The notes below the pieces were generated by a model. It saw only the letters and a list, made by a program, of their open reading frames with translations. It was not told the DNA's origin and made no database searches. From Nostoc indistinguendum CM1-VF10 (GTDB lineage: Bacteria; Cyanobacteriota; Cyanobacteriia; Cyanobacteriales; Nostocaceae), in NCBI GenBank assembly GCA_019359215.1, contig JAHHHS010000015.1, forward strand, positions 50,019-114,018: 64,000 bases of DNA, read 5' to 3'. Within the stretch, counting starts at the first letter, position 1, and each line of letters begins with the position of its first letter. Below, one piece after another: positions 27,587-36,675 of this stretch. A program made the translations under genes and the position numbers.

Positions 27587-28501
27587 TTAGCTTTGGTTAT
27601 TCAGCATCTCCATAGCTATTTTTAAGCTAGCTTTCATCCGATTAAATGCTTCCGCCAACCCGCCAATTTCATCATTAGAGCTTTCTTCAAAATCAGCGCT
27701 CATATCACCAATACTAACTTTTTGAGCTATTTTCTCTATTCTTCTGATGCGTTGAATCACATATTTTTTGATTAAGAAGTTAATTAAGAAAACTATGAGC
27801 GCAAAGATCGCAATTAAAAGTCCCATGATTAATATCCAAGTCCGTTTGGCATTGGTAAAAATATCTTCGGAAGGAACAGAGACTATTTGGGCAGAAACAA
27901 TCTGATTGAGTTGCCAGCCAAAACCATTTTCCGAGCCATAGGTTACCAACTGACTCTTAGGAGCCTGATCTGGTGTAGTATGACATTGCAGACATTGCTG
28001 CTGTGTAATCTTGAGTGGTCGCGCAATGTAAAATACTTCGCCTTCTGCCAAGTTCCGAAAGCCAGTAATTTCTAGAGTATTGGGTTCGTTGCGAAAACGC
28101 TCTACAAGTTTAGTTTCAAAACTATCGGCTTTATCTGCTAAATTAGTTGGATTAAGTGTTGCATCTTTATGAAAAAAGTTTCTATATTCTGGCTTTTTAC
28201 GAAAATTATCAAAAACCTCTTTAGAGGAAAAACTTGGTACTATTTCAGGCATGAACGTTGGGTTAGTATCTAGACTAGGTTCCAATAGGGGAACTATACG
28301 ATTTTGTGTATAGTTTCTAACTGCATTCACCATTTGGATGAGAATCTGCGCTTGGGAAGCCACTTCATTTTGTGCCCTTCGCTGAAGTACACTGGATAAG
28401 GCAACGCCACTACCCAAAATACTGACTATGAAAACTAATATTAAAAGTAAGTTAAATTTAGCACCTATTTTTAGGTTTTTTAACGTAATGTTGTTTAACA
28501 T
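27587..28501 (-). CDS. Tll0287-like haem-binding sensor with HAMP domain (DUF3365)
   Basis: A 304-residue membrane protein. An N-terminal helix (about 15-38) and a second (about 222-247) flank a periplasmic DUF3365/Tll0287-like domain that carries CLQCH (about residue 158), a c-type haem attachment motif. A HAMP segment (RIRRIEKIAQKVSIGDMSAD) follows and the protein ends soon after with no kinase, cyclase or receiver output. Such proteins in Nostoc usually act beside a kinase, and the output may be another protein or may have been lost, because a truncated gene abuts the 3' end. It is divergent from the PhnD-like lipoprotein gene (181 bp between starts). Confidence 0.88.
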   Translation of the reverse strand: MLNNITLKNLKIGAKFNLLLILVFIVSILGSGVALSSVLQRRAQNEVASQAQILIQMVNAVRNYTQNRIVPLLEPSLDTNPTFMPEIVPSFSSKEVFDNFRKKPEYRNFFHKDATLNPTNLADKADSFETKLVERFRNEPNTLEITGFRNLAEGEVFYIARPLKITQQQCLQCHTTPDQAPKSQLVTYGSENGFGWQLNQIVSAQIVSVPSEDIFTNAKRTWILIMGLLIAIFALIVFLINFLIKKYVIQRIRRIEKIAQKVSIGDMSADFEESSNDEIGGLAEAFNRMKASLKIAMEMLNNQS

Positions 28502-28682
28502 AAGCTAACCAACGAAGGTGGTATCTGAGTTTGTCTAATATTTATTTATACCTGTTAGAAACCATGTCAGCGATATTTAAATAAATATTAATTCTTTGCT
28601 GCAATTTAAACTATTTAGGCAGTAGCCAAACTCATCTAAATTAGTCTTGAAAGTGAAGTTATTTCCTTAACCATAATTATTA

Positions 28683-29540
28683 ATGATGTTTTTGCGATTT
28701 CCCCGTCGTTTATTTCTATTTAATCTGCTAGGTTTGACATTTGCCGCCTGCCAATCACAACGGCAGTTTGAGGGCGCATTAACTCTTGGCGTTATCAACT
28801 ATGGTGGAAGCGACAAGATAATTAGCCAATATGCTAAATTTAATAGTTACTTGGGTGAAAAAACAAACTCATATATTCAGCTAGAGCCTGCTTTTAATGA
28901 AAACAAAGCGGTTGAGCGCCTTAAGGCTCGTGCTTGGTCATTGGTATTTGCTCCACCGGGTTTAGCAGCGATTGCGATCGCACGTCACCAATATGTTCCC
29001 CTGTTTCCTTTAATAGGTATTAGTAATCTGCGTTCAATCTTCGTTGTTCGCAATGATAATCCGATAACCGACTTGAAACAGCTACAAGGTAAAACAGTGG
29101 CTTTAGGTCAGTTAGGTTCAGCCACAGGATATTATTTTCCACTTTACAATCTTTTTGGTACAACACTGGCTGACATCCTCTTTGCACCCACGCCCAAAGC
29201 CGCGCTGGAATTAGTCGCTGAAGGAAAAGCGATCGCCTGTGCTGTCTCAGAGGCTGAATTGAGCCTCTACGGTTCCCAGTTGGGGTCAACCCAATTCCGC
29301 ATCCTATTTAAAGACCCTCACTATGTACCATTAGGCGTAGTCTTGATTGGGCCTAATGTAGAACGTAACCGTCAAGAGTTCATCCGCAAAGTAATGAGCG
29401 ATGCGCCTTCTAGTTTAGCTCAAGAAGTAGGGTATGTACCCAACGGACAAGTACCAGATTATAAATACATGATTTCTGTGGTTGATCGGGTCAGTTCCAT
29501 TACTTCTGGACTGCAAAAAAAGCCTGTCCGTTTATTTTAG
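28683..29540 (+). CDS. PhnD-like phosphate/phosphonate-binding lipoprotein
   Basis: A 285-residue periplasmic binding protein. The signal ends in a lipobox-like LTFAACQSQ (Cys near residue 22), so it should be lipid-anchored. The core (LTLGVINYGGSDKIISQYAK, LKARAWSLVFAPPGLAAIAI, LKQLQGKTVALGQLGSATGY) is that of PhnD/phosphite-type binding proteins of ABC importers, which in cyanobacteria are often linked to sensory proteins. No permease or ATPase is adjacent, so a sensory partnership with the divergent haem sensor is possible. Its 3' end converges on the next gene with 17 bp between. Confidence 0.88.
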   Translation: MMFLRFPRRLFLFNLLGLTFAACQSQRQFEGALTLGVINYGGSDKIISQYAKFNSYLGEKTNSYIQLEPAFNENKAVERLKARAWSLVFAPPGLAAIAIARHQYVPLFPLIGISNLRSIFVVRNDNPITDLKQLQGKTVALGQLGSATGYYFPLYNLFGTTLADILFAPTPKAALELVAEGKAIACAVSEAELSLYGSQLGSTQFRILFKDPHYVPLGVVLIGPNVERNRQEFIRKVMSDAPSSLAQEVGYVPNGQVPDYKYMISVVDRVSSITSGLQKKPVRLF

Positions 29541-29557
29541 TTGACATCACAGATTGC

Positions 29558-30328
29558 TCAAAAAAACAATTTGAATCGTGCTAGTTGGTTTTGAATCGTT
29601 CCTGTGAGGATGTTATTTAGTTCTGCGGTGTCTTGGAATTGCAAAATTTGCTGTGTCGGTAAATCGAAGGGAAATTGCCCTTCAAAGCCTGGACGTTGCA
29701 TATGCGCTAGTAAAATCTGTTCAGACCGCTTACTTTGGATGGCATAGCCAATCTCAATACAGACATTCGGGCTAGGAATTACTTGAGGAGTTTCTTTACC
29801 GTCAATACTAGCAATGGGTGTGGTGTCAGCGATGAATAACAAACTCCTACGGATTTTTCGCATGATCGTGCGGTTAATCCGTACAGTAGCACCGATGGGG
29901 CGAGAGGATTCTACTAATGTTAGAGGAAGGCGCGATCGCAAGTTTAAACTGTCCAAACTTTTTCGCAGTTCTTCTCTGAGAATATTAGTCGCTGCGGCAT
30001 ACTCAGTTTGATAGGATAAAAAAATCGTTGGTTCTAACTGAGCCAATAGCGCCTGCTTGGTGAAATAAATTTCATGACTAATTAAGTCAATGTTGGCGAC
30101 GCAATAGCCACCACTACCTTCAATATAAAATTCAATATTTTCCCCTTCCAGATAGCGTCCAAACCAAGTTGATTTCTTAACCTCGTCGCTTTCTTCCAAA
30201 AAGTCTGCTCGTAATGCTGATCTCAGCAGGCTTTTTTTGCTTAAGCGAATGTCTGGCGGACGTTTTTCCAGTTCTGGAATCGGCTCGTAATCCTGTAGAT
30301 ACCACGCTCTGAGCGCAATAATTGACAT
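29558..30328 (-). CDS. Protein with TIR-like/nucleotide-binding C-terminal domain
   Basis: A 256-residue protein. Residues 1-100 match nothing I recognise. From about 102 (TIFLSYQTEYAAATNILREE) the sequence has the TIR-like/nucleoside-deoxyribosyltransferase-like layout: a first strand with SYQ, a middle strand (RSLLFIADTTPI), the signature PNVCIEIGYAIQ, and a late FPFDLPTQQILQFQD. Related bacterial proteins carry PNVxxELGYA and PFDLRxxR-type motifs, and several cleave NAD or nucleotides in phage defence. The conserved Glu of the IEIGY motif is present. No obvious sensor partner is adjacent. NADase activity is inference. Confidence 0.6.
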   Translation of the reverse strand: MSIIALRAWYLQDYEPIPELEKRPPDIRLSKKSLLRSALRADFLEESDEVKKSTWFGRYLEGENIEFYIEGSGGYCVANIDLISHEIYFTKQALLAQLEPTIFLSYQTEYAAATNILREELRKSLDSLNLRSRLPLTLVESSRPIGATVRINRTIMRKIRRSLLFIADTTPIASIDGKETPQVIPSPNVCIEIGYAIQSKRSEQILLAHMQRPGFEGQFPFDLPTQQILQFQDTAELNNILTGTIQNQLARFKLFF

Positions 30329-30954
30329 AAGGCGCTATTTAAACTGTTTTTCACTATTCAACTTCGTATAATCTTACACTAAGAGGAGTCCCTATCTCAG
30401 ACTTCTCTTTAAACACAACAACACCCAAACCTCTACTCCCTGAACTATCTCCTCTCCTTCTTTATCCTAACCAGGGATGTACTAACTTCCATAGCTTGTG
30501 TAAACAAGTTATGAAAACCAGTTACAGCGCCCCCTAATCTTCCATATTTGAGGAAATAGCAGTTTTCGCGTTGGGTGTTGCTGTGTTTTGACGAGACAGA
30601 TGTAAGTTAAACAGCGTCTTTTACCTCTTACTACATTCCAGATGCAACTCTTATATCTGCCAGGGAAGCTTATTTATTAACTTCAATTATTAGATTATCA
30701 CTTCTGGATAGGAAGGATTTTGTTTGCAACTAAACTTTACTGAGGAGCAGGGGGAGCAGGGGGAGAAGAAATTGGACAGTCCTATTGGACGCAGGAATTG
30801 AGTAATTTAATTTTTGGATGTCCCTTATTTTTTCATAAGAGTGATGCAAGAGCGCTAATTTACTCCTTCTAGACATAAGGCGAACCTTTTAGTAGGTTCA
30901 CCTGCTTGAAACTTTGCTTAGATGTATGTGACAAAGCTAGAGGCTAGTCTTTAT
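30329..30954. other. Gene-free stretch of about 625 bp
   Basis: AT-rich with a G-rich low-complexity piece (30740-30770, repeats of GGGGAGCA). Near 30880-30905 an imperfect hairpin (GGCGAACCT / AGGTTCACC) lies 3' of the LEA-like gene and may end its transcript. No coding region seen. Confidence 0.5.
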
Positions 30955-31965
30955 CTAGTCTCTCTTATCTTCAATAATTGCCTGTTCCTTGATGATAATG
31001 ACTTCAGGCATTGGGCTGCTGGAGACACGGATATTGTTATCCTGAATTTCCTTCTTGGGAGATTCTGCCGTATTTTGAGCAGATAACTTAATATCATGGG
31101 CTGAACCTTTGACAGATTCAGTAACATTCTGAGCCGAATCCTTAATTTCTTTCTTGGCAGATTCTGCCGTATTTTGAGCAGATAACTTAATATCGTGGGC
31201 TGAACCTTTGACAGATTCAGTAACATTTTGAGCCGATGATTTCAATGATTCAGTCGCATTCTGAGCCGAGGACTTGAGGGATTCAGCAGCACTTTTTACA
31301 GAGGGTTCGACTGCCTTCGCTGTTCCTTTGACAGTTGAGCGAACATCTTTAGTAGCAGCTTCAATTTCCTTAGCCACAACTTTGGCAGAAGGCTTAATTT
31401 CATCGGCAGCGCTTTTAATAGAGTTAGCAGCGTTTTCTACAGAAGGCTGAACACCTTCAATTGTATGCTGAACTGACTCTTTTACCCCTCTAATCGTAGG
31501 TTTGACTTCTTCGGATACATTCTTAACTGCATCTACTACAGAAGGTTTAGCCTCTTTAACCGTCTGATTAACTGATTCGGCTATACCTTTAATAGAAGGC
31601 TTAGACTCTTCAACTGTTTGCTTGACGGCTTCTGCTGTCCCTTTGATAGATGGCTTAACTTCTTCAATCGTTTCCTTGGCTGCTGTGCCTATGTCTTCTA
31701 TAGAATGCTTAACACCCTCTGCTACAGAGTTAGCTGCATCTCCTAAATTATCTACAGCCCGGTTAACCGTATCAGCAGTTCCCTTACCAATTATGGCACC
31801 AGCAACTGAACCTGCGACAGCACCGATAATGCCTCCAGTGCGAGCGCCTAGTACGCCACCAATTGCAGCTCCAGCTACCCTAGCACTAATGCCTGAATCT
31901 GATGAAGAGTCTGAGATTTTTTCTGGTTGGGATTCAAAATTTTCTTCAGCTTGATTTAAAGACAA
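30955..31965 (-). CDS. LEA-like repetitive amphipathic protein with glycine zipper
   Basis: A 336-residue protein. Residues about 28-62 form a glycine-zipper hydrophobic segment (VAGAAIGGVLGARTGGIIGA and VAGSVAGAIIGKG) as in membrane-inserting or pore-like small proteins. From about 65 to 315 the chain is a long run of hydrophilic repeats of roughly 11 or 18 residues (for example TAEAVKQTVEESKPSIKG, SAQNVTESVKG), rich in Ala, Ser, Lys and Glu, like group 3 LEA or apolipoprotein-type helices that fold on drying. Near the C-terminus a 33-residue (99-bp) block is tandemly duplicated. Likely a desiccation or membrane protectant; function inferred. Confidence 0.75.
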   Translation of the reverse strand: MSLNQAEENFESQPEKISDSSSDSGISARVAGAAIGGVLGARTGGIIGAVAGSVAGAIIGKGTADTVNRAVDNLGDAANSVAEGVKHSIEDIGTAAKETIEEVKPSIKGTAEAVKQTVEESKPSIKGIAESVNQTVKEAKPSVVDAVKNVSEEVKPTIRGVKESVQHTIEGVQPSVENAANSIKSAADEIKPSAKVVAKEIEAATKDVRSTVKGTAKAVEPSVKSAAESLKSSAQNATESLKSSAQNVTESVKGSAHDIKLSAQNTAESAKKEIKDSAQNVTESVKGSAHDIKLSAQNTAESPKKEIQDNNIRVSSSPMPEVIIIKEQAIIEDKRD

Positions 31966-32520
31966 TTTTTATCACTCTCACTTTTAACAATCTTTTCCTC
32001 ATGGACGAGAGGATTGGCATCAGTTTGATTCAAAGGTAGCTTGTTGTCATTCATAATACTTTATCCGTTAAATTAGCTTCATTATTAAGCTAACTATTAA
32101 TCTTAATAATTATCACTAGCGCAAGGAGTATATATCTACTCATTAATGTTGAACCTAAGTCTAGTTTCAAGATATGAGGTTCCAACTAGCTTGTAGTTGT
32201 GCTAGTAAAATATCAAATAAATATATTTCAACGGAATTCTTGAAAGCCCTACTGAGCAAAGGTTACAATATCTATTTCTTAAGAGAAAGTTATTATCATG
32301 TCACATAGTTGGGAAGCGAACAGTACAGGATGATATTATGCCAAACAACAGATGATCGTTCACTGTTTAATCTGAAAAATTCTCAAGCGATCGCTCTGGT
32401 ACAACACAGCAGAAATAAAGCAACCATTATTATGGGGGAATAAGAAAGGTAAATAAAAAGCTTTAATACCTTTCCCCTACCCCCTGCAAGAACTGCCTAT
32501 AAAAAGTCAATCTTTTGCCT
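31966..32520. other. Gene-free stretch upstream of the LEA-like gene
   Basis: About 555 bp with no credible gene on either strand. The part at 31966-32160 should hold the promoter of the LEA-like gene. Confidence 0.4.
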
Positions 32521-33540
32521 TTAGTTAATTTTGGCTGGAGGCTTCACGGGAATTTCAATCCAGAACTCTGTACCTTTGCCAGGTTCTGAAATGCACTCCA
32601 TTATTCCAGCATGTTTTTCGACAATGATTTGATAGCTGATTGCCAGTCCCAGTCCTGTACCCTTGCCTACAGGTTTGGTAGTGTAAAACGGGTCAAAAAT
32701 CCGCTTTTTCACCTCTTCAGTCATTCCGGGCCCATTGTCACAAATACGAATCAACAAACGAGAGTTGTCTGCTGAGATTTTAGTGGAAATGTGGATAGTG
32801 GGCATTAGGCATGGGTTATCTCCCTTGTCCCCTTGTTTTCTCGTCTCCCTTGTCCCTATTCCCCACTCGCCACTCCCCATTGCCAGGGCATCTATGGCAT
32901 TGCTGAGAATATTCATGAATACCTGATTCATTTGACCGGCATAGCATTCTACCCTTGGTATGTCGCCATAATCTTTGATTACCTGAATGCCTGGAAATTC
33001 AGAATTTGCTTTCAGCCGATGTTGCAAAATTAATAAAGTGTTCTCAATACCTTCATGCAGGTCAACACGCTTGTTTTCAGCCTCATCCAAGCGAGAAAAA
33101 TTGCGTAACGACAGCACTATTGAACGGATGCGATCGGTTCCTACTTGCATTGAGGCCATAATTTTTGGGAGGTCTTCTAGCAAAAATTCAAAATCGATCG
33201 CTTTGATTGCGGCGCTAATTTCACTATGAGGGTAAGGATAGTGGAACTGGTAGAGGCGTAAAATTTCTAGCAGTTGTTCGGTGTAGTCAGTGGCGTGACA
33301 GAGGTTACCGTAGATGAAGTTAACGGGGTTGTTGATTTCGTGGGCGACACCCGCCACCAACTGTCCTAAACCGGACATTTTTTCGGTGTGAATCAATCTT
33401 GCCTGTGTTTCTTGGAGTTCATGTAGGGTATGCTCTAACTGTGCAGCTTGAGTTCTGGCTTCAGTTTCGGCATCACAAGTTTGTTCGTAGAGTTGCGCTT
33501 GTTGAATAGCGATCGCAGCCTGATCTCCTAGCTGTTGCAA
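32521..33540 (-). CDS. Histidine kinase part of a split GAF sensor kinase
   Basis: A 339-residue frame that looks like the second half of the sensor kinase continued from 33636-34925. It starts within a GAF domain end (QLGDQAAIAIQQAQLYEQ), then a coiled coil, GVAHEINNP (phosphoacceptor) and an ATPase with NILSNAIDAL, DNGPGM and GKGTGLGLAI. Just upstream, at 33541-33640, the same frame continues as coding-like sequence (DLIVPINIGIELWGLLIAHE) with no usable start, so the true gene extended further and was cut by a deletion that also changed the frame. An insert of low-complexity repeat sequence lies at 32810-32880 in the ATPase domain. Confidence 0.8.
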   Translation of the reverse strand: MQQLGDQAAIAIQQAQLYEQTCDAETEARTQAAQLEHTLHELQETQARLIHTEKMSGLGQLVAGVAHEINNPVNFIYGNLCHATDYTEQLLEILRLYQFHYPYPHSEISAAIKAIDFEFLLEDLPKIMASMQVGTDRIRSIVLSLRNFSRLDEAENKRVDLHEGIENTLLILQHRLKANSEFPGIQVIKDYGDIPRVECYAGQMNQVFMNILSNAIDALAMGSGEWGIGTRETRKQGDKGDNPCLMPTIHISTKISADNSRLLIRICDNGPGMTEEVKKRIFDPFYTTKPVGKGTGLGLAISYQIIVEKHAGIMECISEPGKGTEFWIEIPVKPPAKIN

Positions 33541-33635
33541 TAAATCAATTTCTGCATCCTGCCAATCTCTAGGAGCCTCACACTCATGGGCTATTAATAA
33601 GCCCCATAGTTCTATACCTATATTAATCGGAACTA

Positions 33636-34925
33636 TTAAGTCTGCTCTTGCACCCGCAGTTCTAGGTTAGCATTCAGGGATTGTACCTGTTTATACATTT
33701 GCTGCTGCTGAATTGCCATTGAGAAATGGTCAAACAAAGCTTGCGCTAATGAGATGTCTTCCGGCTTCCACTCAGGCGCTTGCACCTTTTTTTGCTCTCG
33801 CCAAACCTCAAAGGAAAGCTGGGGTAACAGTTGTCGCCGATTTTTTTCACATCGTCCCGCCCACAAGATTTCCGTTTCAAATTCAGAGCGAAAAATGCTT
33901 AATACACCAATAAATGTTTCTCGGTAATGTAGGGGAATTACCATCAGTCCGCGAATTTGAGTAGAACGGAATGCTAAAGCCAAAACTCGCAAACGTGGTT
34001 CTTTATAGAGGTCAGCTATTGCCCAAATATTGCCTTCTTTACACTCAGCCATCCAGTTTTGCCAGATGGGATGCTGTTCGATAATACTGTTATCTAACTC
34101 GTAGGCAAGTGTCGGTTGGTTGCCCCAAGTGTATAGTTCCCCACTCTGTTCAATATAAAGCCTGCCACCTACTCCATCGAAGGCAGTAATAACTTCTTCT
34201 AGCGCCCCCTGCAATTGGATTGTCGGCAGTTTATGCAATAGTGTGGTAACTCGGTTAATAGTAGCTTCTCGCTCTTGCTTGGCGCGGGCTACGGTGAGTA
34301 GATTACTTTGAGCGATCGCGATCGCAACCTGGTCAGCTACTTGCTGTAATACTTTTAGTTCCCGCTTCAAAATCTTTCGCGGTTCACTTTGGTGAGATAC
34401 CAACAATCCCCACAATTTAGGCTTTGCCAATTGTTCTTGTGGATCGCAATCTAAAATTGGCACTACCAACGAAGACTGCACACCCATTGCTTTTAAGTAT
34501 TGAATATGGCACGGGTTTACCTGCCGATAGTAAATGTTAGTTTGTAAACGTTTGCCAGTTTCTTTGGATTGTAGAGGCGATAGCCCGATCTTCCCGTTTG
34601 CTACATCAACAATCGAACGTTGCTGTGCTAAGAGAAACATCTCCCTGGCTTCTTGTGGAATATCATGAACAGGGAAGCGTAACCCTAATAAGGATGGCAG
34701 ACGCTGGTCATGGATAGATTCAGCAATTACTTCACCACTACCATCAGCATCAAAACGATACACCTTTACCCGATCTGCACCCAAAAATAAACGTACTTGG
34801 CTAACGGTAGTCGTTAATATTTCTTGGAGGTCGAGCGATCGCCTGATCTGTTTTATCATCCGGTGCAGTAAACTTTCTTGGTCTAAGCTTTGCTGCAACC
34901 CTTTTGGTTCATCGGTAAATGCCAT
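33636..34925 (-). CDS. Phytochrome-like bilin-type GAF sensor, 5' part of a split kinase
   Basis: A 429-residue frame with two GAF domains. The first (about 20-205) reads RFPVHDIPQEAREMFLLAQQ and later NPCHIQYLKAMGVQSSLVVP; the Cys-His pair is at the chromophore-binding position of cyanobacterial phytochromes and related GAFs, so covalent bilin attachment is plausible. The second GAF covers about 210-420 and the sequence stops at LNANLELRVQEQT, the usual start of a coiled-coil linker to a third GAF and the kinase. Those domains resume in another frame at 33640 and below, so a deletion removed a linker and part of a GAF. Possibly still a stand-alone light or redox sensor. Confidence 0.85.
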   Translation of the reverse strand: MAFTDEPKGLQQSLDQESLLHRMIKQIRRSLDLQEILTTTVSQVRLFLGADRVKVYRFDADGSGEVIAESIHDQRLPSLLGLRFPVHDIPQEAREMFLLAQQRSIVDVANGKIGLSPLQSKETGKRLQTNIYYRQVNPCHIQYLKAMGVQSSLVVPILDCDPQEQLAKPKLWGLLVSHQSEPRKILKRELKVLQQVADQVAIAIAQSNLLTVARAKQEREATINRVTTLLHKLPTIQLQGALEEVITAFDGVGGRLYIEQSGELYTWGNQPTLAYELDNSIIEQHPIWQNWMAECKEGNIWAIADLYKEPRLRVLALAFRSTQIRGLMVIPLHYRETFIGVLSIFRSEFETEILWAGRCEKNRRQLLPQLSFEVWREQKKVQAPEWKPEDISLAQALFDHFSMAIQQQQMYKQVQSLNANLELRVQEQT

Positions 34926-35470
34926 TGTCTACATACACCATGACTGAAGTATAATTTTTTTTTATAATTGTCACTAATCAGAGTTTTCAACTTCCAATGC
35001 CTTGATTTTTATTCCATTTCCAGAGATTCCTGCTACAAATGCTTTGCTAGAGGCATGCATCTGTTGCAAATATTTTTGGAACTGGATCAGAGCATATTTG
35101 AAAAGGATCAGATATTCTGCTTGATCCCCATAGCCCTTTTAAAGTTGATTTAAGGAGATATCAGACCCCTTGGTATATCATTAAAGATTTTCCAAACATC
35201 CTTTCAAATTTTAAGTTAAGAAAATTTTAATCATTGACACCTATTAATTTTATATTTTTAATCAGTAAAATTACTTATAAGATAAGTCTTAATAATTGCT
35301 TTAAATTAAAAATATTTTTTCCATTTTTTGCCCATTAATCCAATTAATTAAGATTTTTTCAAAAAAATAACTAAATTACTGGCAACTTTTTTAAATATTT
35401 TTGCCTGGGGAATTTTACTATTCCCCATCTAATTACTGAATTTATGTTGAATGTAACTATTTTGATGAAA
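34926..35470. other. AT-rich gene-free stretch of about 545 bp
   Basis: Very AT-rich, with many stops in all frames. It separates the divergent-sensor start from the NADAR gene. No repeat, gene or RNA recognised. Confidence 0.5.
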
Positions 35471-35941
35471 TTATTCGTAAATTACTGTTAAAGATAGTAA
35501 TTTACGAATTTCTTCACGAACACTCATGAGAGTTTTACCGAGATGGTTTTGGCCGGCTTTATTAGCACCACAGCCCCAAAAAGAATCGGTTGGGGAATTT
35601 TCAACCAAAATCTCATCGCCTGTCCTTAGGAGAACTTCTCTAATATCAGTATGAGTGAGAAACTTTTTGAGTACAGCTTCTCGCATAATTTGAGTTTTGA
35701 CTAAATTCCAGTCTCGACGGAGTTGGCGAGTGCTACATCTTCCCAAAGCGGCAGCTTCTTCTGGGGTAGCGGCGGCATGGATGAGGGGTATAATTGCCGC
35801 ATCTGTGCTGCCTACAAACTTTTGCGCTTGATAATAATGCTCAACTGTTGGCCAGTAAGTACCCTGGATGTGGATTCCGTGGGGAGAAAAGTTAGAAAAA
35901 CAGCCATAAGGCTGCCAAACCTTATAAAAGTAAATGGTCAT
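35471..35941 (-). CDS. NADAR family protein (YbiA-like)
   Basis: A 156-residue protein of the NADAR (DUF1768/YbiA) family. It has the hallmark N-terminus YKVWQPYGCFSNFSPHGI, TYWPTVEHYYQAQKFVG, and the C-terminal TDSFWGCGANKAGQNHLGKT. These enzymes act on ADP-ribose-linked or riboflavin-pathway metabolites: YbiA hydrolyses N-glycosidic bonds of reactive riboflavin intermediates, and some NADARs remove ADP-ribose from guanine in DNA. Length and motifs are complete. No partner gene nearby. Confidence 0.92.
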   Translation of the reverse strand: MTIYFYKVWQPYGCFSNFSPHGIHIQGTYWPTVEHYYQAQKFVGSTDAAIIPLIHAAATPEEAAALGRCSTRQLRRDWNLVKTQIMREAVLKKFLTHTDIREVLLRTGDEILVENSPTDSFWGCGANKAGQNHLGKTLMSVREEIRKLLSLTVIYE

Positions 35942-36220
35942 TTGAAAATTGCTCTTTTATATATCAATTTCAGGGTAGCTGAAAGATCGCACTCGCAACC
36001 CCAAATCGAGCTTATCAAACAAATTTTCTCTCGGTTTATATCACTAGGGATTCTTCCCAACGACTTATAAAGATTCTCACTTCGCTGCAATACAGCCTAA
36101 ACCTCACCCCCAACTCTTCTCCTTAGCAAGCCTACGGTGTACACACAAGTCATCGAATTACCCCAAAACCTCACCCTGTCCTATCGGATATCCTTAGTAA
36201 GGAGAGGGACCGGTTTTGCT

Positions 36221-36476
36221 CAGGACTTACGCAACTGGCACAAGCAATTGTTTGGTGTAACCGCGCCGCACACCAAACAATTATGCGATAAACATGGGAA
36301 CAGTCGGACGTTTGAGTTGTTGAACTAAATAATTTGATAGATGGTTTAACCAATGTTATAAGCTAAATCTTTCTTGGAATACTAATGTACTACTAGATAG
36401 CGATCGCCCTGTACCAATTGCGTCAGTTATGCTAATCAAAATTTAGCGATCGCCTGTGCCAGTTGCCTAAGTCCTG
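36221..36476. mobile_element. MITE-like element with 22-bp terminal inverted repeats
   Basis: The left end CAGGACTTACGCAACTGGCA (36221) and the right end ending at 36476 are reverse complements over 22 bp with one mismatch. The 256-bp element contains a second 13-bp palindrome (AATTGTTTGGTGT at 36246 with its complement at 36270) and no gene. A target duplication is not obvious. Confidence 0.8.
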
Positions 36477-36675
36477 GTTAACAATGATTTGCCTCCCCCC
36501 GGTAAGCCAGATACTAATCCACTGATATAGCGGGGTAAGTAGCCAACAACACAATCAACAAGCCCTAATCGATAGCCGAGAAAAATGGATGGGTGTTGTG
36601 GGCAATGGTTTCACATCTATCGGAGGGTTACTAAGAAGTCAACACGTCGCAACAAGGGCCAAGTTAATTTTGAGT

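Noticed and set aside
30955..31226. Second minus-strand frame with a repeated block in the LEA-like gene
   Set aside because: It is the other frame of the same duplicated 99-bp unit; the composition of the main frame is the LEA-like one.
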